Positions 55,173-62,836 of a stretch of DNA of 64,000 nt are shown here, piece by piece. The position numbers and the translations under genes were made by a program. Position 1 is the first letter of the stretch; every line of letters begins with the position of its first letter. Where the stretch lies: contig CBDAQB010000003.1 of assembly GCA_965198825.1 (NCBI GenBank), positions 2,046,001 through 2,110,000 of the forward strand, given 5' to 3'. Under the pieces are notes generated by a model. That model was given only the letters and a program-made list of their open reading frames with translations. It was not told the DNA's origin and made no database searches. Origin of the DNA: BOG-908 sp965198825 (GTDB lineage Bacteria > Pseudomonadota > Alphaproteobacteria > Acetobacterales > Acetobacteraceae).

Positions 55173-55787
55173 GTGGCGGACGCCGAGCTCCTCTCGCCAG
55201 ACAAGGAACGCCAGGTCCTGGACGGCGCGGCCGCCGTCTTCGCACGCGACGGCTACGAAGGGGCCAGCATGTCCCGCATCGCCGCAGAGGCCGGCGTCAG
55301 CAAGGGCACCCTCTACAACTACTTCGCCGGCAAGGCCGACCTCTTCGCCGCCTATGTCACACGCGACTGCAGCCGCAACATCTCCTCCATGATGGACGAC
55401 ATGGCGCTGGACGAGCCTCCCGAGGCCACTTTGCGCCGCATCGGCCAGCGCATGTTGCGCGTTCTCGTCTCCCCGGAGGGCCTGGCCATCTACCGCATGG
55501 TCATCGCCGAGGCCGAGAAATTCCCTCTCCTCGCCGAAACCTTTTTCGCCGCCGGGCCCGCCCCCGCCATACGCCACCTGAGCCAATGGATACGCACCCT
55601 GGCCGCGGAAGGCCGCCTTCTCGTGGACGACCCCGATTTCGCCGCCGAGCAGATGTTCGGCCTCATCCAGACCAAACTCTGCATGAAGCGCCGCCTCGGC
55701 ATGATCCCGGGCGCCACCGAGGCCGAGATCGACCGCGTGGTGGACGGCGCCGTGCATGTCTTCATGCGCGCCTATGGGGTATCGTAG
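55173..55787 (+). CDS. TetR/AcrR-family transcriptional repressor
   Basis: 204 residues. The N-terminal DNA-binding domain has the TetR pattern: DGAAAVFARDGYEGASMSRI, AAEAGVSKGTLYNYFAGKAD with the recognition helix, then LFAAYV. The C-terminal part (about 75-195) is an AefR-like ligand-binding domain with RRIGQRMLRVLVSPEGLAIY. Start GTG 55173. It probably controls the divergent efflux channel gene and, through an identical operator, the EmrA/EmrB operon. The inducer is unknown. Confidence 0.92.
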   Translation: MADAELLSPDKERQVLDGAAAVFARDGYEGASMSRIAAEAGVSKGTLYNYFAGKADLFAAYVTRDCSRNISSMMDDMALDEPPEATLRRIGQRMLRVLVSPEGLAIYRMVIAEAEKFPLLAETFFAAGPAPAIRHLSQWIRTLAAEGRLLVDDPDFAAEQMFGLIQTKLCMKRRLGMIPGATEAEIDRVVDGAVHVFMRAYGVS

Positions 55788-55804
55788 GCGTCTCTGTTAA
55801 AAAA

Positions 55805-55862
55805 GCCGGGGTAAAACCGCCGGGGTAAATCAGCCGGGGTTAAGCCAGCCGGAGTAAGCCCT
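55805..55862 (+). repeat. Four imperfect tandem units of GCCGGGGTAA type
   Basis: Units start at 55805, 55819, 55833 and 55848 (14-15 nt each): GCCGGGGTAAAACC, GCCGGGGTAAATCA, GCCGGGGTTAAGCCA, GCCGGAGTAAGCCCT. They fill the space between tetR and the next gene. Confidence 0.85.
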
Positions 55863-55890
55863 CAGCGAGCCGGCGCGGGAACGGAATTTC

Positions 55891-56427
55891 ATGGCAACCG
55901 AGCTTCACGAAGAGATCAAGGTCGCCCAGTTCTGGCGCGGGGTCATCGGCGTTTACGAATACGTCAACTACGACCCCGCCGACCTGCTTCGCTGGTATCA
56001 GGCCCTCGAAACGCGCGGCCCAGACGAAATCCGCGCCTATCTGAACGAACGCGCCGCCAAGCATCCGATGAAGCGCCTGCTCGGCCTTGTTGCCAAGCCG
56101 CCGCACCCGCCGATGGAAGTGGTCATGCTCTGGCTCGAAGAGCGCGAGCGCCACTCCAGCAGCGCTTCGGTCTGGATGGGCGTCGGCGGCTTCGTCACCC
56201 TCTGCTTCCTGCTCGGCGTCGGCTTCGTGGGCTGCCAGAACCTCAAGAACCAGAACACCCTGGCCCTGAAACCAGGCCAGACCTCTCCTCCCCTCATGCA
56301 GCCCCAAACCGGCCAGGCCCCCCAATCCGCCGCGACCTTCCCGAATGCGGCGCCGCAAACCATGCGCTCCTCGCCGAGTTCTAGCGGAACGAGCACGTCA
56401 GACGGCGCGCCCGCGGCACACCACTAG
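55891..56427 (+). CDS. Single-pass membrane protein, function unknown
   Basis: 178 residues: a soluble N-terminal part (about 1-85) with IKVAQFWRGVIGVYEYVNYD and WYQALETRGPDEIRAYLNER, one transmembrane helix (SVWMGVGGFVTLCFLLGVGF, about 93-112), and a Pro/Gln/Ser-rich tail that should be periplasmic. No family is recognised. Ribosome site not obvious. It precedes the glycosyltransferase operon by 36 nt, so a role in the same surface pathway is possible but unproven. Confidence 0.65.
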   Translation: MATELHEEIKVAQFWRGVIGVYEYVNYDPADLLRWYQALETRGPDEIRAYLNERAAKHPMKRLLGLVAKPPHPPMEVVMLWLEERERHSSSASVWMGVGGFVTLCFLLGVGFVGCQNLKNQNTLALKPGQTSPPLMQPQTGQAPQSAATFPNAAPQTMRSSPSSSGTSTSDGAPAAHH

Positions 56428-56463
56428 CCCCGCCACCCCACGGCCGAAGTGCAAGCATGACCT

Positions 56464-57453
56464 GTGATCTCTGACGTCCCGGCCGCCGCCCTCAGGGTCA
56501 CCGTCATCATCCCGGTCTTCAGGAGCGCCGGTACGCTCCAGCGGGCCATCGCCTCTGTGCAGGCGCAGACGCTCGAGGATTTCGAGCTGATCATCGTGGA
56601 CGATGCCTCGCCCGACGACAGCCTCGCCATCGCCACCGAAGCCGCGCGCCACGACCCCCGCATCGTCGTCGTTCCCCTGGCGCAGAACGGCGGCAAATCA
56701 CGCGCCATGAACCACGCCGCCTCCATCGCCCGCGGCGCCTGGATCGCCGTGCTGGACGCCGACGACCGCTACCTCCCCACCCGCCTCGCCACCCTCGTGC
56801 AAGCCGGCGAAACCCACCAGGTGGACATGGTCGCCGACAACCAGATCCACAGCGACGACGCGACAGGCGCCGTCCACCGTCAGGCCTTCGAGGCGCCAGG
56901 CGAAGGCCGCCCTATCGCGCTTGCCGACTTCATTGCGCATTCCAACCCCGCGGCCAGCTTCGACTTCGGCATCCTCAAGCCGATGCTGCGCGCCTCTTTC
57001 ATGAAAAAAGCCGGCCTCGCCTATCATCCTGACGCCAGGCTCTCCGAGGATTTCTACTTCATGATGGAGTTCTTCGCCGCAGGCGGCCGCGGCTGGCTCG
57101 TGCACGAACCGCTCTACGACTGGACCCTTCCCTTCAGCCCCACGGCGCGCCGCTGGACATCCACCGGAAGCGGCGCCTGGCGCTACGACTATCGCAATGC
57201 GCTGCAGGTCAACGGCGACTTCCAGCGCCGCCACAACATCGTGTCGCGGCCCGAACTGAAGCGCCTTCTCGACAGGCGGGCACGCGAATACAGCGTCATG
57301 ATCCCCTATCTCGACGCACAGCGTGAACTCGCCGAAGGCCGCGGCCTGCCCCACGCCGCCGCCATCATCGCGACGCACCCGCGTACCTGGCCGCTTCTCG
57401 CCACGCGCATCACAGGCAGGCTCGCGCGCAGCGTCAGGCGCACCGCCCCATGA
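56464..57453 (+). CDS. Family 2 glycosyltransferase
   Basis: 329 residues of the GT-A fold. VTVIIPVFRSAGTLQRAIAS at the N-terminus, LIIVDDASPDDSLAIA, NGGKSRAMNHAASIARGAWI and the metal-binding DADD motif (AVLDADDRYLP, about residue 98). It transfers a sugar from a nucleotide sugar to an acceptor, probably on the cytoplasmic side during polysaccharide or glycolipid assembly. Start GTG 56464. Overlaps the next gene by ATGA, forming a three-gene coupled set. Confidence 0.92.
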   Translation: MISDVPAAALRVTVIIPVFRSAGTLQRAIASVQAQTLEDFELIIVDDASPDDSLAIATEAARHDPRIVVVPLAQNGGKSRAMNHAASIARGAWIAVLDADDRYLPTRLATLVQAGETHQVDMVADNQIHSDDATGAVHRQAFEAPGEGRPIALADFIAHSNPAASFDFGILKPMLRASFMKKAGLAYHPDARLSEDFYFMMEFFAAGGRGWLVHEPLYDWTLPFSPTARRWTSTGSGAWRYDYRNALQVNGDFQRRHNIVSRPELKRLLDRRAREYSVMIPYLDAQRELAEGRGLPHAAAIIATHPRTWPLLATRITGRLARSVRRTAP

Positions 57454-58364
57454 GCGAGACCGCCACCAAAACCCCGCTGCGCACCATCGTCATCACCGGC
57501 GGCGACACCAAGGTCATGCCGGTCCTGCAAGGGCTCATCCGTTCGCTGGAATCCTTCCCCGAACGCAGCACCGTCTCGATCGGCTGCCTCGATGTCGGCC
57601 AGACCGAAGCCGACCGCCAGTGGCTCACCGACCATGATATCTCTGTCGTCTCGCCACGCTCCCACATGGGCATTCCCCTCGACCGGCTCAGGCCCTACGA
57701 ACTGGCCGTCCTCGCCCGTCCTTTCCTGCCCAGCTACTTTCCCGGTTTCGACATCTACATCTGGATCGACTCCGACATCTGGCTTCAGGGCTGGTGGGTC
57801 ATCGACGCCTACCGCCAGGGCGCCATCGACACCGGCTTCGCCATTTCGCACGAGCGTGAGCGCGCCTACCATTTTCAGGGCTGGCTGTTCGGCTGGTTCG
57901 CCAAGCACATGATGCAGGGCTACGGCCCCTTCGATGCGGCCTGGCTGCTGTCGCGCCCCCACCTCAACGCCGGCCTCTTCGCCATGCGCGCCGACAGCCC
58001 GCACTGGAACCAATGGGCGGAACTCTACAAGCGCGCCTACGACCGCACAGGCAAGCTCACGCCGCACGACCAGTTCTCCCTCAACCGCCTCGCCTACGGC
58101 GGCATGTTCGAAAAACCCAAGCTGCAGGCAACGATCTTGCCGCCGCGCTACAATTGGATCTGCGACCGCGGCCCGCCCATGTGGAGCGACGAGGCGAACG
58201 CGCTGTGCGAGCCCTACGCGCCCTTTCGTCCCATCGGCACCGTCCATCTCGCAGGCCCCGGCAAGACCACGCGCTACACCATCCGGCGCACGGGAGGCGG
58301 CAGTTTCGAAGCCCTCCTCCTGCAAGGCCTGAAACCTCCTGCCACGACCGGGGACGCCGCATGA
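57450..58364 (+). CDS. Glycosyltransferase, GT-A/GT8-like
   Basis: 304 residues. The core YIWIDSDIWLQGWWVIDAYR (about 105-124) is a DxD metal site typical of GT8-like enzymes; HLNAGLFAMRADSPHWNQWA and LTPHDQFSLNRLAYGG follow the same fold. Near the C-terminus IGTVHLAGPGKT matches the family's H-x-x-G-x-x-K-like end. Donor and acceptor unknown. Coupled by ATGA overlaps to genes on both sides. Confidence 0.82.
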   Translation: MSETATKTPLRTIVITGGDTKVMPVLQGLIRSLESFPERSTVSIGCLDVGQTEADRQWLTDHDISVVSPRSHMGIPLDRLRPYELAVLARPFLPSYFPGFDIYIWIDSDIWLQGWWVIDAYRQGAIDTGFAISHERERAYHFQGWLFGWFAKHMMQGYGPFDAAWLLSRPHLNAGLFAMRADSPHWNQWAELYKRAYDRTGKLTPHDQFSLNRLAYGGMFEKPKLQATILPPRYNWICDRGPPMWSDEANALCEPYAPFRPIGTVHLAGPGKTTRYTIRRTGGGSFEALLLQGLKPPATTGDAA

Positions 58365-59233
58365 ACAACCCCGGCGGCAACATCGCATGGTTCATCATGC
58401 TTCACCGCAAGCCCGAGCAATTCGATTGGCTGCTGCGGGCGATCTACAACCCCAACGACGTCTTTCTCGTTCACGTCGATCTCAAAAGCCTGTTCAACTT
58501 CAAGGGCCGCGGCGGCACCTACAGCGCCGTGAAGAAACTCATCGCAGGCAAGCCCAATATCCGCCTGCTCCGCCCACGCTCCACCAACTGGGGCGGCTGG
58601 AGCCTCGGCAAGATCAGCCTCGACGCCATCGACATCCTTCTCGACATGGACAAGAGCTGGACCCACTTCGTAAACCTCAGCGGCGAGTGCTACCCCCTCA
58701 AGCCGCTACCAGAAATCCGCTCCATCCTCGCCGAACATCCCGAGCGCATCTACGTCGAAACCAAAGCCTTCGCCGACCTGCCGGCCAAGGACTGGCATCC
58801 CAGGCGCCCGCGCGTCATCGAATCCCCAGTCAAGATCATCATCCTTCCAGGCCACCGCAAACCGCCCAAGCACTTCAAGATCGAGCATAAAGGCTCGCAA
58901 TGGGTGATCCTCCCGCGCGACTTCTGCGAATGGCAGCGCACCGCCCCCTTCCGCCGCGCCATGGACCGCTACATGCGCTTCAGCCCTCTAAGTGACGAAC
59001 TGGTCGCTCAAACCCTCCTCCTCAACGGCCCCTTCCGCGACCGCCAGGCCCCCCAATACGGCCGCGCCATCCGCCTCATCGAACCAGCCGCCCACCCCAC
59101 CGTGCTCACCATGGCCGACCTCGACTACCTCGAAGCCAGCCCAGCTCTCTTCGCCCGCAAATTCGACGCCTCCACCGATGTCGACATCCTGCGCACGCTC
59201 GCCAACAAGATCGGCGCCGAGGCCGTTAGCTGA
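58361..59233 (+). CDS. GT14-like (core-2/I-branching type) glycosyltransferase
   Basis: 290 residues from ATG 58361, which overlaps the previous stop. IAWFIMLHRKPEQFDWLLRA, VFLVHVDLKSLF, STNWGGWSLGKISLDAIDIL, THFVNLSGECYPLKPLPEI and the later GSQWVILPRDFCEW match the GT14 family (HVD, W-G, LSG-D/E-xP, GS-x-W motifs). Members add beta-linked N-acetylglucosamine or xylose branches. Last gene of the glycosyltransferase set; repeat copy 16 follows 9 nt after the stop. Confidence 0.88.
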   Translation: MNNPGGNIAWFIMLHRKPEQFDWLLRAIYNPNDVFLVHVDLKSLFNFKGRGGTYSAVKKLIAGKPNIRLLRPRSTNWGGWSLGKISLDAIDILLDMDKSWTHFVNLSGECYPLKPLPEIRSILAEHPERIYVETKAFADLPAKDWHPRRPRVIESPVKIIILPGHRKPPKHFKIEHKGSQWVILPRDFCEWQRTAPFRRAMDRYMRFSPLSDELVAQTLLLNGPFRDRQAPQYGRAIRLIEPAAHPTVLTMADLDYLEASPALFARKFDASTDVDILRTLANKIGAEAVS

Positions 59234-59241
59234 GCAAGCGC

Positions 59242-59293
59242 GTTCTTTTTTGAAAAAAAGAACCAAAAAACTTTTGCGACTTTGGGCTGAGCT
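59242..59293. repeat. Palindromic repeat, copy 16 (left half only)
   Basis: G-C subtype hairpin (GTTC...GAAC), CCAAAAAACTTTTGCGACTT and a short core remnant TGGGCTGAGC. The right half is missing. It lies between the convergent glycosyltransferase and crtC genes and marks the border of the carotenoid cluster. Confidence 0.85.
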
Positions 59294-59340
59294 AGCACTG
59301 TTGGGTGGGATGCTCTTTGACACACCATCTGGCGGTGAGA

Positions 59341-60297
59341 TCATCGAAACGCGCGCGGCGCCTTGAACGGCAACATGGCCTGCACCCACGGCGACACGAA
59401 CCGCCGCATGTCCAAACTCTCATGCATGGCCTGCAACCTTTCCCCATGCAGCGTCGTCTCGATCACCGAGCGCGCATAGAAAGGCGCATCCGTCAGCGTC
59501 TCCCGAACACGCGCCGTCTCCCCCTCATCGACCCGCGTCCGCCGCGCCAGCCCCCACAAGGTGCGCGCGAGGTCGACACGCGGCGGCGCATCGAAATCCT
59601 CCACGCTCCCGTCAGGCCGATACCGAAGCGCCGCGCAAAACTCCTCGCCGCTTTTCAGCAACCCATTGTAGAGGACCGAAGTGCCCGAAGGCCCAGGCGC
59701 GCGCGACCAATCCCACCCCACGAACGCCTCCTCCAAAGGCGATGCACCCGCGTTGGTGTCGAAATACGCAGGCCCCGACCAGCTCAGCCCAGGCTCGCTG
59801 AAAGCAACCTCGACGCGCGAAACAGGTGCGATAGGCGACCACCGATGATCCCGCCCTTCCAGCAAAACCTCCCGCTCCGGCAACGCCGCCGGATGCAACT
59901 TCACAGTCCCACGCAAAGGCAAAGGCAAAGGCGCGCAACGCTCCTCGATGCGCACGGTCAAACACTCGCCGTCCCATTCCATCTGGCTCGGCCCGACACG
60001 AAAATGATCCGCCGAACGCGAAACGGCATTTCGCCCCCGCTCCGTCATCGCCCACCGCCGTTTGCCCTTGCCATAGAGTGCGACGTTCATGGCGCAGAAA
60101 TCCGCCGGATCCGCCTGCCGTCCGCCACGCCGCGCCCACGCATACCAAGGTGAAAAGACGCTGCCCACGAAAGCGATGATCGTAATCCCATGCGCCCCAT
60201 CATCACTCAGCGCATCGACATACCACCACTCATAGCCACGGGCCGGGACCGCGCTGTCGAAGCGAGGTCCGCGCGCACGCTGTCCGCCGCCCGGCAC
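59341..60297 (-). CDS. crtC: Carotenoid 1,2-hydratase (hydroxyneurosporene synthase) CrtC
   Basis: 318 residues. RGPRFDSAVPARGYEWWYVD, ALSDDGAHGITIIAFVGSVF, SPWYAWARR and DPADFCAMNVALYGKGKRRW match CrtC, as does GLSWSGPAYFDTNAG and EEAFVGWDWSRA. It adds water across the C1-C2 end of acyclic carotenoids in the spirilloxanthin route. No ATG precedes the conserved region in this frame; GTG 60297 is the best start and overlaps the end of crtD by 91 nt. Same strand and order as crtD-crtC in purple bacteria. Confidence 0.93.
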   Translation of the reverse strand: MPGGGQRARGPRFDSAVPARGYEWWYVDALSDDGAHGITIIAFVGSVFSPWYAWARRGGRQADPADFCAMNVALYGKGKRRWAMTERGRNAVSRSADHFRVGPSQMEWDGECLTVRIEERCAPLPLPLRGTVKLHPAALPEREVLLEGRDHRWSPIAPVSRVEVAFSEPGLSWSGPAYFDTNAGASPLEEAFVGWDWSRAPGPSGTSVLYNGLLKSGEEFCAALRYRPDGSVEDFDAPPRVDLARTLWGLARRTRVDEGETARVRETLTDAPFYARSVIETTLHGERLQAMHESLDMRRFVSPWVQAMLPFKAPRAFR

Positions 60298-61733
60298 CCC
60301 GAAAGCGCGGCCATCGGCACCCCTGCCCCCGGATGTGTCGAGCCTCCCGCCAGATAAAGCCCCGGCAGCTTCGTCCTGCTCCCCGGCCTTCTGAACGTCG
60401 CCATCGCCCCATGCACCGCCTGGCCGTACAACGCGCCCCCCGTCGCCGGAAACAGCGCGTTGAACTCCGCCGGCGTAGTCCGAACCGTTGTCGCCGTCGC
60501 CTGATCCACGCGCAGCCCGCAGCGGTCCAGAAGCCGGAAGGTCGCTGTCGTGCATGTCTCGATATCTCCTGTTGAAAGCGGCGAAACATCGCCATCGGCC
60601 GGCGCATTCACCAGGCAAAGCAGCCGCTCCGGCCCCTCATGAACGCCGCCATCGCCCCGGTCCTGCGCGCACACATAAACCGTCGGCGCCTGCGGCAGCC
60701 GGCGCCTGCCGAACAGATCGGCGAACTCCGCCGCATAATCGCGCGAAAAGAAAACATTATGCCGCACCAGAGGAAAACCACGCGTGCTGGCACGCATCGC
60801 CCACGTGATCGCCGAAAGCGACCGCGCCTCATGCCCCACCGAAGCGCCGGCATTGCGAACACCATCACCAAAAAACCCTGCCGCAAGCGACGCACTATCG
60901 GCATTCAGCACCACGGCATCCGCCGCGATCCGCTCCCCATCCTTCAACACCACGCCCGAGACACGCCCAGCCGCAGTGCCGATCTCCGCCACCTCAGACC
61001 CGTAACGGATCGAACCTCCAACCCCTAAAGCCAGCCGCGCCAGTGCAAGCGCCAGTTCATGCATGCCGCCCTCGACATACCAAACCCCCTCCTGCTCCAC
61101 ATGCGCCACCAGCATCAGCGTAGCCGGCGCCGAAAACGGCGAAGATCCACAGTAAGTCGCATATCTTCCGAAAAGCTGCCGCAGCCGCGGATCGGCGAAA
61201 TGCCGCCCGAGCGCCTTCCACATGCTGTCGAAAGGCTGGATGCGCAGCATCGGCGAAACCCCGGCGTCACGCACCAGCGACAGCGGCGTCGGCCGTGAAC
61301 CGCGAATGAACGGCGTCTCCAAAGTCGCATAAATCCGCCGCGCATGGTCGCAAAAGCCAAGAAACCCTCGCGCCTCGGCACTCCCCGCCAAAGTCCCGAT
61401 CGCCTCCGCCGAGCGGGCAACATCGGCGAACAGATCAAGCCGGCTAGCTCCATCATCCCACGCATGACGCGCCAGAACCTCGGCCCGCCTCAACGTCACG
61501 CAAGCTTCAAGCGAGGCTCCGGCCCGGGCAAAAAGCTCCTCGAAAACCCAGCGCATCGTGAACACCGTGGGCCCGGCATCGATCGCCGCGCCGCCTGCGC
61601 GAACCCGTCGCATCTTCCCCCCGGGCGCGGCAGCCCGCTCGAGCACCGTCACATCATACCCTGCCCCGGCCAGCTCGACCGCGGCCGCAAGCCCCCCAAC
61701 CCCAGCCCCCACAACAACGACCTGTTCAGCCAT
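60207..61733 (-). CDS. crtD: Methoxyneurosporene/hydroxycarotenoid 3,4-desaturase CrtD
   Basis: 508 residues of the CrtI/CrtD phytoene-desaturase family. FAD-binding QVVVVGAGVGGLAAAVELAG, VLERAAAPGGKMRR and GPTVFTMRWVFEELF at the N-terminus; C-terminal PGLYLAGGSTHPGAGVPMA with the flavin contact. Position next to crtC and FTMRWVF favour CrtD over CrtI. It introduces the 3,4 double bond after hydration. ATG 61733; the PpsR-type site lies 43-60 nt upstream. A CrtI function cannot be fully excluded. Confidence 0.88.
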   Translation of the reverse strand: MAEQVVVVGAGVGGLAAAVELAGAGYDVTVLERAAAPGGKMRRVRAGGAAIDAGPTVFTMRWVFEELFARAGASLEACVTLRRAEVLARHAWDDGASRLDLFADVARSAEAIGTLAGSAEARGFLGFCDHARRIYATLETPFIRGSRPTPLSLVRDAGVSPMLRIQPFDSMWKALGRHFADPRLRQLFGRYATYCGSSPFSAPATLMLVAHVEQEGVWYVEGGMHELALALARLALGVGGSIRYGSEVAEIGTAAGRVSGVVLKDGERIAADAVVLNADSASLAAGFFGDGVRNAGASVGHEARSLSAITWAMRASTRGFPLVRHNVFFSRDYAAEFADLFGRRRLPQAPTVYVCAQDRGDGGVHEGPERLLCLVNAPADGDVSPLSTGDIETCTTATFRLLDRCGLRVDQATATTVRTTPAEFNALFPATGGALYGQAVHGAMATFRRPGSRTKLPGLYLAGGSTHPGAGVPMAALSGCRAADSVRADLASTARSRPVAMSGGMSMR

Positions 61734-61775
61734 GCAGGCTCCACCCGAACAACCCGGACAATGTTCTTGACAGAC

Positions 61776-61793
61776 TGTCAATGCAAGATGACA
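61776..61793. promoter_or_regulatory. PpsR/CrtJ-type operator between crtD and crtE
   Basis: TGTCAATGCAAGATGACA fits TGT-N12-ACA exactly. On the minus strand its end is TTGACA, a possible -35 for crtD. Three plus-strand TTGACA boxes (61767, 61797, 61814) surround it, any of which could serve crtE; -10 boxes are weak. PpsR represses such genes under aerobic or high-light conditions in purple bacteria. Confidence 0.72.
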
Positions 61794-61845
61794 CTTTTGA
61801 CAGACAGGCCAAGTTGACAGCCTGCCTGCTCAGGAGTTTGCCGGC

Positions 61846-62715
61846 ATGGATCCCCTGTCACGCATCGAAAAAGCCCTGAACGCCGCCATCGCCGAAGCCG
61901 AAAACCCCACCTCCCCGCCGCGCCTGGCCGCAGCCATGCGCCACGCCGTCTTCCCGCGCGGCGCCCGCATACGCCCCCGCCTCTGCCTCGCCGTCGCCGC
62001 CGCCTGCGCCGACGACCTCCCCACTCTCACGGACGCCGCGGCAGCCGCCATCGAGCTCCTCCACTGCGCTTCCCTCGTCCACGACGACCTCCCCTGCTTC
62101 GACAACGCCGACACCCGCCGCGGCCGCCCCACCATTCACTGCGCCTTCGGCGAACCCCTCGCCGTTCTCGCAGGCGACGCTCTCATCGTCCTGGCCTTCC
62201 AAACCCTCGCGGACGCCGCCATCCAGGCCCCCGCACGCCTGGCCAGGCTCGTCTCCATCGTCGCCGGCGCCGTAGGCGTCCCCTCCGGCATCGTCGCCGG
62301 CCAGGCCTGGGAATGCGAACCCACCGCAAACCTCGCTCAATACCAGCAACAAAAAACCGGCGCCCTCTTCGCCGCCGCCACCATGGCAGGCGCCGCCGCA
62401 GCAGGCGCCGAACCCAACCCCTGGCGAGCCCTCGGCATGCGCCTCGGCGAAGCCTTCCAGATCGCCGACGACATACGCGACGCCACCTCTACCTCGCAGG
62501 ACCTCGGCAAACCCGTCGGCCGCGACGCCGCCCTGGGCCGCCCCAGCGCCGTCCTGCAGCTCGGCCTAGCCGGCGCCATTTCGCTTCTGGAAGATCTCGC
62601 CGGCGACGCCGTCGCCGCCGTGCCGCCCTGCCCGGGCGCTGTCGAACTTCGCAGCCATATCCTCAGCGAAACCATGCGCTTGCTGCCTGCCGAGTTGTCT
62701 CGGCATGCGGCTTGA
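61846..62715 (+). CDS. crtE: Geranylgeranyl diphosphate synthase CrtE
   Basis: 289 residues. First Asp-rich motif LVHDDLPCFDNADTRRGRPT (DDxxxxD, prokaryotic type) and the second, FQIADDIRDATSTSQDLGKP, with the C-terminal KPVGRDAALGRPS. It extends farnesyl diphosphate to the C20 precursor of carotenoids and of the bacteriochlorophyll phytyl/geranylgeranyl tail. Divergent from crtD; starts 53 nt after the operator. Followed by crtF. Confidence 0.95.
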   Translation: MDPLSRIEKALNAAIAEAENPTSPPRLAAAMRHAVFPRGARIRPRLCLAVAAACADDLPTLTDAAAAAIELLHCASLVHDDLPCFDNADTRRGRPTIHCAFGEPLAVLAGDALIVLAFQTLADAAIQAPARLARLVSIVAGAVGVPSGIVAGQAWECEPTANLAQYQQQKTGALFAAATMAGAAAAGAEPNPWRALGMRLGEAFQIADDIRDATSTSQDLGKPVGRDAALGRPSAVLQLGLAGAISLLEDLAGDAVAAVPPCPGAVELRSHILSETMRLLPAELSRHAA

Positions 62716-62727
62716 GGGTGCTGAAGT

Positions 62728-62836
62728 AAGGCCAAGGGGCTCTGCCCCCTGGACGTCGCCCAAGCCCTCACGCCCTAAAAAAATGGGGTCTGGGGACGAG
62801 TCCCCAGCGGGGTCCAGGGGCAGAGCCCCTGGCCTT
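62728..62836. repeat. GC-rich nested palindrome inserted at the 5' end of crtF
   Basis: AGGCCAAGGGGCTCTGCCCC (left, 62729 on) pairs with GGGGCAGAGCCCCTGGCCTT (right, 62817-62836), apart from one or two bases; an inner hairpin CTGGGGACGAGTCCCCAG lies at 62790-62807. This is unrelated to the A/T family and resembles 'GGGGCTCTGCCCC' intergenic palindromes seen in GC-rich proteobacteria. Confidence 0.88.
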
